From a bacterium (GTDB lineage: Bacteria > Patescibacteriota > Microgenomatia > UBA8517), in NCBI GenBank assembly GCA_021824385.1, contig JAKAKU010000074.1, positions 1 to 7,194 of the forward strand: a DNA stretch of 7,194 nucleotides. Reading direction: 5' to 3'. The notes beneath the pieces are model-generated. The model searched no databases, was not told the origin of the DNA, and worked only from the letters and a program-made list of their open reading frames with translations. This document shows, piece by piece, positions 4,893-7,194 of this stretch (position 1 is its first letter; each line of letters starts with the position of its first letter). The translations under genes were made by a program, and so were the position numbers.

Positions 4893-4961
4893 ATGAATCT
4901 CGGAGTACCGGGACTTCACAAAAAAATATGTTATTCACCCAAGGGAGGTGAAATAAATTAA
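4893..4961 (+). CDS. Possible 22-codon leader ORF before the NUDIX gene
   Basis: ATG 4893 opens a frame of 22 codons (MNLGVPGLHKKICYSPKGGE, then I and N) whose TAA (4959-4961) overlaps the NUDIX start by one base (TAATG). The frame contains the NUDIX SD, so a ribosome reading it would pass over that site and could couple translation. A weak TACATT (4881-4886) ends 6 nt before the ATG, fitting a leaderless start. An open frame of this length can easily arise by chance, and I recognise no family. Confidence 0.25.
   Translation: MNLGVPGLHKKICYSPKGGEIN
4934..4952 (+). promoter_or_regulatory. NUDIX Shine-Dalgarno inside a small hairpin
   Basis: The SD AAGGGAGGTGA (4941-4951) lies 9 nt before ATG 4961. 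TTCACC (4934-4939) is perfectly complementary to GGTGAA (4947-4952) around a 7-nt loop. The 3' half of the SD can thus be paired while GGGA stays in the loop. The SD is certain; a regulatory role for the hairpin is inferred. Confidence 0.6.
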
Positions 4962-5476
4962 TGATTAATAGTAACGAATTACTGTACATCGTAGACGAAT
5001 ACGATACACCACTTACGCCGACAACGCGTCACGAGGCTTTCCAAAAAGGCTTATTTCGCCGTACTGCGCATGTGTGGATTATAAATTCAAAAAACGAGGT
5101 TTTGTGTCAACAACGATCCCTTAAAAAGGATATGTCACCCGGAAAATGGGAGCCTTCTGTTGCCGGCCATTTAGGGCCCGACGACAATTACTTCACCGGA
5201 GCAGCACGCGAGGTATATGAAGAAACCGGACTTCCGATTCAGGCTCACCACTTGGATTTAGTTAAAATCTACAAAGATCGAGAGTTTAAAGAATACCGAG
5301 GAGTATTTGTATGTAAATGGGATGCTGAACCTCACGAAATAGTGAGTGAAGAAGATGAGGTGGCAGCCGTAAAGTTTGTAAAACTTCAAACACTTAAAAA
5401 GTACTTGAATGATAAAAACAACGATGAGTGGATAAAGCACTCGTATTTGAAGGATGTTTTTTCAGCTTTAGAGTAA
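4961..5476 (+). CDS. NUDIX hydrolase, IDI/YfcD-like
   Basis: The 171-aa protein carries the Nudix box at 69-91. Gly69, Arg83, Glu84, Glu87, Glu88 and Gly90 are present (REVYEETGL), and the first Glu of the consensus is Asp75. Upstream parts are typical of the isopentenyl-diphosphate isomerase-like/YfcD branch: VDEYDTPLTPTTRHEAFQKG, the strand RTAHVWIINSKNEVLCQQRS, and PGKWEPSVAGH. Members hydrolyse nucleoside-diphosphate-linked compounds or isomerise IPP; sequence alone does not choose here. I do not call it a true Idi, because YfcD-type hydrolases share the same N-terminal pattern. The length is normal. The start follows a strong SD, and a rho-independent terminator lies 27 nt after the stop, so it is probably monocistronic. 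Confidence 0.88.
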   Translation: MINSNELLYIVDEYDTPLTPTTRHEAFQKGLFRRTAHVWIINSKNEVLCQQRSLKKDMSPGKWEPSVAGHLGPDDNYFTGAAREVYEETGLPIQAHHLDLVKIYKDREFKEYRGVFVCKWDAEPHEIVSEEDEVAAVKFVKLQTLKKYLNDKNNDEWIKHSYLKDVFSALE

Positions 5477-5502
5477 ACCCAAACAGTTGAGTATTCACAA
5501 TG

Positions 5503-5525
5503 AGACGACGCAAGTCGTTTTTTTT
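5503..5525 (+). terminator. Rho-independent terminator of the NUDIX gene
   Basis: The stem ACGAC (5505-5509) / GTCGT (5514-5518) encloses a GCAA tetraloop (GNRA type). Two more pairs, one of them G-U, extend it outward, and a run of eight T follows (5518-5525). Confidence 0.85.
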
Positions 5526-5616
5526 GTGCTTTTACCAAAATGAGCCTTACCATTCTCTTACCTTGTTGCGATTCAGAATTGTATCAATGTTGTTACTGTA
5601 GAGATATCGAAGGAAC
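5526..5616 (+). other. Intergenic stretch before the small-membrane-protein operon
   Basis: This AT-rich stretch lies between the NUDIX terminator and the 42-aa frame. It has a weak promoter candidate TTCAGA-N16-TACTGT (about 5573-5600). I see no repeats or RNA structures here. Confidence 0.4.
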
Positions 5617-5745
5617 ATGTCGAAGGTTAAACTCGCATTTTTTATCGGAGAACTTATAGCTTTGGTCTTATTTAGTGTGATACAAGTGCAGGCGTTAAAA
5701 AACATGTCTATACAAGCAAAAACATTTCAATATGAACATTTCTGA
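5617..5745 (+). CDS. Unrecognised 42-aa membrane peptide
   Basis: A short frame runs from ATG 5617 to TGA 5743-5745. It encodes MSKVKLAFFIGELIALVLFS followed by VIQVQALKNM and a polar tail ending in EHF. Residues 6-25 form one plausible membrane helix preceded by Lys, so a single-pass protein with a cytoplasmic N-terminus is likely. AAGGA lies only 2 nt before the ATG, a poor SD distance. It overlaps the start of the 78-aa gene by 14 nt and has the same character as its two neighbours, which supports its being a real first gene of that operon. A possible promoter is TTCAGA-N16-TACTGT, ending near 5600. No family is recognised, and chance remains possible. Confidence 0.45.
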   Translation: MSKVKLAFFIGELIALVLFSVIQVQALKNMSIQAKTFQYEHF

Positions 5746-5968
5746 TATCTTTTATGTAGTTTCAATAGTGTACATGGTGTTTACCATGGTATTCCTATTG
5801 GTGATCTTGTTCGTTTGCTATCGATTTTTAAAGTATCTTCAAAAGCTTAAAAAAGCACTTAGTGATAAATCTAAGTTACTCGATGTCCTCAGGTACTCGT
5901 TCCAGTTTGAATTATTACAAAAATTACTGCAGTTTCTAAACAAATTGAAAGGTGGTGATAAAAAATGA
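5732..5968 (+). CDS. Small membrane protein, DUF948/YtxG-like in layout
   Basis: The 78-aa protein has one long N-terminal membrane helix (about 6-30, DIFYVVSIVYMVFTMVFLLV and on). A basic amphipathic helical region follows (31-75, with RFLKYLQKLKKALSDKSKLL and LLQKLLQFLNKLKGG). I do not recognise a family firmly. The layout, one membrane helix then a helical cytoplasmic stretch directly before a YtxH-like gene, recalls the YtxG (DUF948)-YtxH pair of Bacillus general-stress operons, but the tail is shorter. It has no clear SD and overlaps the 42-aa frame by 14 nt, suggesting translational coupling. Its TGA overlaps the next ATG (ATGA). Confidence 0.75.
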   Translation: MNISDIFYVVSIVYMVFTMVFLLVILFVCYRFLKYLQKLKKALSDKSKLLDVLRYSFQFELLQKLLQFLNKLKGGDKK

Positions 5969-6240
5969 AAGCAAATGAAAAAAGTTCGGGTGCTGGAGTA
6001 TTAACAGGGGCAGTGGTTGGGTTAGCAGTCGGAGCCGCAGCGGTTATTTTATCGAAAAAGCAAAATCGCAATAAAATCAAAACGCACATACATAACATGC
6101 TTGAAGTGGGGGAAGATACCATTCAAGACACAAAGGATTCTATAAACGATCTTAAAGACAAAGCACGAAATAAGGTATCGCAAGAGATGAAAAAAACAAG
6201 TGAAAAGTTGGCTGATGTCAGTAAAAAGACAAAAGCATAA
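5965..6240 (+). CDS. YtxH-like general-stress membrane protein
   Basis: The 91-aa protein starts with a short polar segment. A Gly/Ala/Val-rich membrane helix follows (about 10-29, GVLTGAVVGLAVGAAAVILS), then a basic stop (KKQNRNK) and a long charged helix (33-91) with Lys/Asp/Glu periodicity. This is the standard YtxH shape. Such proteins are small stress-induced membrane proteins of unclear function in Gram-positive bacteria and Patescibacteria. It is translationally coupled to the previous gene through an ATGA overlap. It also has its own SD-like AAAGGTGGTGA (5948-5958 region) at a good distance. A strong bidirectional terminator follows the stop, ending the operon. Confidence 0.82.
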   Translation: MKANEKSSGAGVLTGAVVGLAVGAAAVILSKKQNRNKIKTHIHNMLEVGEDTIQDTKDSINDLKDKARNKVSQEMKKTSEKLADVSKKTKA

Positions 6241-6282
6241 CTCTTACGGAGAAAATATTCGAGATGAAAACATCTCACAAAA

Positions 6283-6314
6283 AAAAGCCGGAACAACAAT
6301 ATGTTCCGGCTTTT
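6283..6314. terminator. Strong bidirectional terminator between the YtxH-like gene and glsB
   Basis: Perfect 13-bp arms, AAAAGCCGGAACA (6283-6295) and TGTTCCGGCTTTT (6302-6314), enclose a 6-nt loop. T4 ends the right arm on the + strand, and T8 follows on the - strand. It separates two convergent genes. A second small hairpin, GAGATG-AAAA-CATCTC (6261-6276), lies just before it and has no T-tail on the + strand. Confidence 0.92.
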
Positions 6315-6322
6315 CGTGTGGC

Positions 6323-6568
6323 TTACGCAAGTGCTCTGCGTATTGCAATCAATATTACAGCACCAACTGTAGCAACTAAGATGCTGTATAGATTAAAGCC
6401 GGTAACTCCTGTGTTTCCCAGTAGATTCATAACAAATCCTCCGATAAATGCTCCGACAATTCCCACTATGATGTCAGTCAAGCTTCCTTGTGAGGAATCT
6501 GTCTTCATAAACACAGAGGCAAGCCATCCTGCGATGAGCCCTAGTACAATCCATGCAATTACTCCCAT
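6323..6568 (-). CDS. GlsB/YeaQ/YmgE-family stress-response membrane protein
   Basis: This is an 81-aa protein of the 'transglycosylase-associated' (PF04226-type) family. These are small three-helix membrane proteins induced by envelope, acid or general stress; despite the name no transglycosylase activity is established. Membrane segments lie at about 2-20 (GVIAWIVLGLIAGWLASVFM), 32-52 (the signature DIIVGIVGAFIGGFVMNLLG) and 58-76 (GFNLYSILVATVGAVILIAI), with a short basic end. Length and motifs match the family throughout. The start is fixed by AAGGAGGTGA (minus strand, 6585-6576), 7 nt before ATG 6568. It shares the long-SD style with hsp20 and yflT and is divergent from the latter. Confidence 0.93.
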   Translation of the reverse strand: MGVIAWIVLGLIAGWLASVFMKTDSSQGSLTDIIVGIVGAFIGGFVMNLLGNTGVTGFNLYSILVATVGAVILIAIRRALA

Positions 6569-6575
6569 TGTTTAG

Positions 6576-6585
6576 TCACCTCCTT
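6576..6585 (-). promoter_or_regulatory. Full-length Shine-Dalgarno of glsB
   Basis: The minus strand reads AAGGAGGTGA, the full consensus complement of the 16S rRNA tail, 7 nt before the ATG. No convincing promoter is seen upstream. The region contains the 10-bp palindrome AATCTAGATT (6615-6624). Confidence 0.85.
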
Positions 6586-6699
6586 CATATAAGTAGTATG
6601 CTGTTTTTTGGTCGAATCTAGATTAAAAGAAAGTATGAATATGGTAAGAACACAAAGGTTTCTTTTATTTGCTTCAACTTACCAGTCTCTTACAAAACA

Positions 6700-6761
6700 T
6701 TCACCCTCATTTGTAATACGTTTCCGATAATGACATTACGAAAATAAGAAATGGAGGTGAG
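6700..6761 (+). promoter_or_regulatory. Folded 5' leader that can hide the yflT SD
   Basis: TCACCCTCAT (6701-6710) can pair with the SD segment ATGGAGGTGA (6751-6760): 9 of 10 positions pair (one G-U) with a single C-A mismatch. Inside the loop TTGTAAT (6711-6717) can pair with ATTAC-g-AA (6735-6742) with one bulge. The two helices stack into a long hairpin that covers the whole SD. The transcription start is not certain; a weak TTGCTT-N16-TACAAA (6669-6696) would place it near 6703. Confidence 0.45.
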
Positions 6762-6765
6762 AAAT

Positions 6766-7194
6766 ATGGCAAAAAACATTGTTATTGGAATTTTTACAGA
6801 CAGAGCTCATGCCGAGTCTGCTTTGTCGGATTTCGAGAATCACGGATATTCCCCGAAGGAGATTTCAGTAATCGTCAAGGATGGAGTTCTGAAGGAGCAG
6901 ATTGCTGAGTCAACTGGCGCACATGTTGCTTCTGGTCTTGCAGAAGGTGCTACCACGGGTGGAGTTGTGGGAGGAGTCATTGGGCTCCTTGTTGGAATTG
7001 GTGCGGTGACCCTGCCTGGGATTGGTGCACTTCTCATTGGTGGGCCAATTGCAGCAGCTCTCGGACTAGCCGGTGCCGCTGCAGTTACTGCACAAGGTAT
7101 TACAACCGGGGCAGTTGCAGGTGGACTCCTCGGAGCACTCGTCGGTTTGGGAGTACCTGAAGAGACGGCAAAGTACTACGAACAACATGTTCGG
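6766..7194 (+). CDS. YflT (general stress protein 17M)-like Gly-rich protein, 3' truncated
   Basis: Open from ATG 6766 to the window end without a stop (143 codons visible). The N-terminal 50 residues form a small alpha/beta domain: NIVIGIFTDRAHAESALSDF, a GYSPKEISVIVKD strand, then a helix. This resembles the YflT/GSP17M 'heat induced stress protein' domain. Next comes a long Gly/Ala/Val-rich stretch (58-131) with many G-xxx-G steps and LPGIGALLIGGPIAAALG, long enough for two membrane-inserting glycine-zipper hairpins. The visible end, VPEETAKYYEQHVR, is the typical C-terminal motif of such proteins. Function is unknown beyond stress association. The SD ATGGAGGTGA ends 5 nt before the ATG and may be masked by upstream RNA. 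Translated by reading the frame directly. Confidence 0.85.
   Translation, partial: MAKNIVIGIFTDRAHAESALSDFENHGYSPKEISVIVKDGVLKEQIAESTGAHVASGLAEGATTGGVVGGVIGLLVGIGAVTLPGIGALLIGGPIAAALGLAGAAAVTAQGITTGAVAGGLLGALVGLGVPEETAKYYEQHVR

Larger units (their letters stand above)
6569..6765. other. Divergent intergenic region glsB / yflT
   Basis: This 197-bp stretch has no open frame of note. It holds two long SDs, the palindrome AATCTAGATT (6615-6624), and the complementary segments that can fold the yflT leader. No clear -35/-10 pair with consensus quality was found for either gene. GATAAT (6726-6731) is the best -10-like hexamer on the + strand but lacks a -35. Confidence 0.6.

Noticed and set aside
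5617..5968. Toxin-antitoxin or holin pair of small membrane proteins
   Set aside because: There is no antitoxin-like DNA-binding partner or phage context; the link to a YtxH-like gene fits a stress membrane operon better.
6261..6276. GAGATG-AAAA-CATCTC hairpin as a second terminator
   Set aside because: It is followed by A, not T, on the + strand. On the - strand it lies beyond the main terminator, and T-rich sequence does not follow it.
6264..6575. 103-aa plus-strand frame opposite glsB
   Set aside because: It spans the terminator hairpin and is the antisense shadow of a well-matched GlsB-type gene.
1..7194. tRNA, rRNA, CRISPR, insertion sequence or phage genes
   Set aside because: I saw no cloverleaf with CCA-type ends, spaced direct repeats, transposase motifs or terminal inverted repeats.

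Overview
The window is a compact, moderately AT-rich bacterial segment of short, closely packed genes. It most resembles a Candidate Phyla Radiation (Patescibacteria) genome, probably of the Microgenomates type. The hints are a DUF5652-like protein, Pro/Ser/Thr-Pro linkers in several exported proteins, an LCP protein with a paired-Cys insert, many tiny membrane proteins, and apparently leaderless genes beside genes with full-length Shine-Dalgarno (SD) sequences. TGA is used as an ordinary stop. The lineage is an inference from gene style; no rRNA or other marker gene is present.

Layout. 1-686 (+): the 3' part of a VOC/glyoxalase-fold protein, then MscL with a C-terminal zinc ribbon, closed by a bidirectional terminator. 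739-2570 (-): a DinB-like protein, UppP (undecaprenyl-diphosphatase) and Hsp20. Hsp20 has its own promoter overlapped by a clear CIRCE (HrcA) operator. 2635-3339 (+): a membrane-anchored beta-domain protein and a DUF5652-like membrane protein. 3399-3650 (+): a DUF378 protein with a Cys-rich tail. 3654-4796 (-): an LCP-family cell-wall glycopolymer ligase. 4961-5476 (+): an IDI/YfcD-like NUDIX hydrolase with a rho-independent terminator. 5617-6240 (+): an overlapping operon of three small membrane proteins (42, 78 and 91 aa), the last YtxH-like. 6323-6568 (-): a GlsB/YeaQ-type stress membrane protein. 6766-7194 (+): a YflT (general stress protein 17M)-like Gly-rich protein cut by the window end.

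The common theme is envelope and stress physiology: osmotic valve, small heat-shock chaperone, lipid-carrier recycling, wall-polymer ligation, and YtxH, GlsB and YflT general-stress families. The stress-type genes (hsp20, DUF378, NUDIX, glsB, yflT) carry long SDs of the GGAGGTGA type, and several have upstream sequence able to pair with that SD. The DinB-like, 2635 and LCP genes lack an SD and have a -10-like hexamer a few bases before the ATG, as expected for leaderless mRNAs. I see no mobile element, CRISPR array, tRNA or rRNA. No obviously new enzymatic system stands out. The best leads are the regulatory layer (CIRCE plus SD-sequestering structures), the two initiation modes, and the three-gene small-membrane-protein operon.
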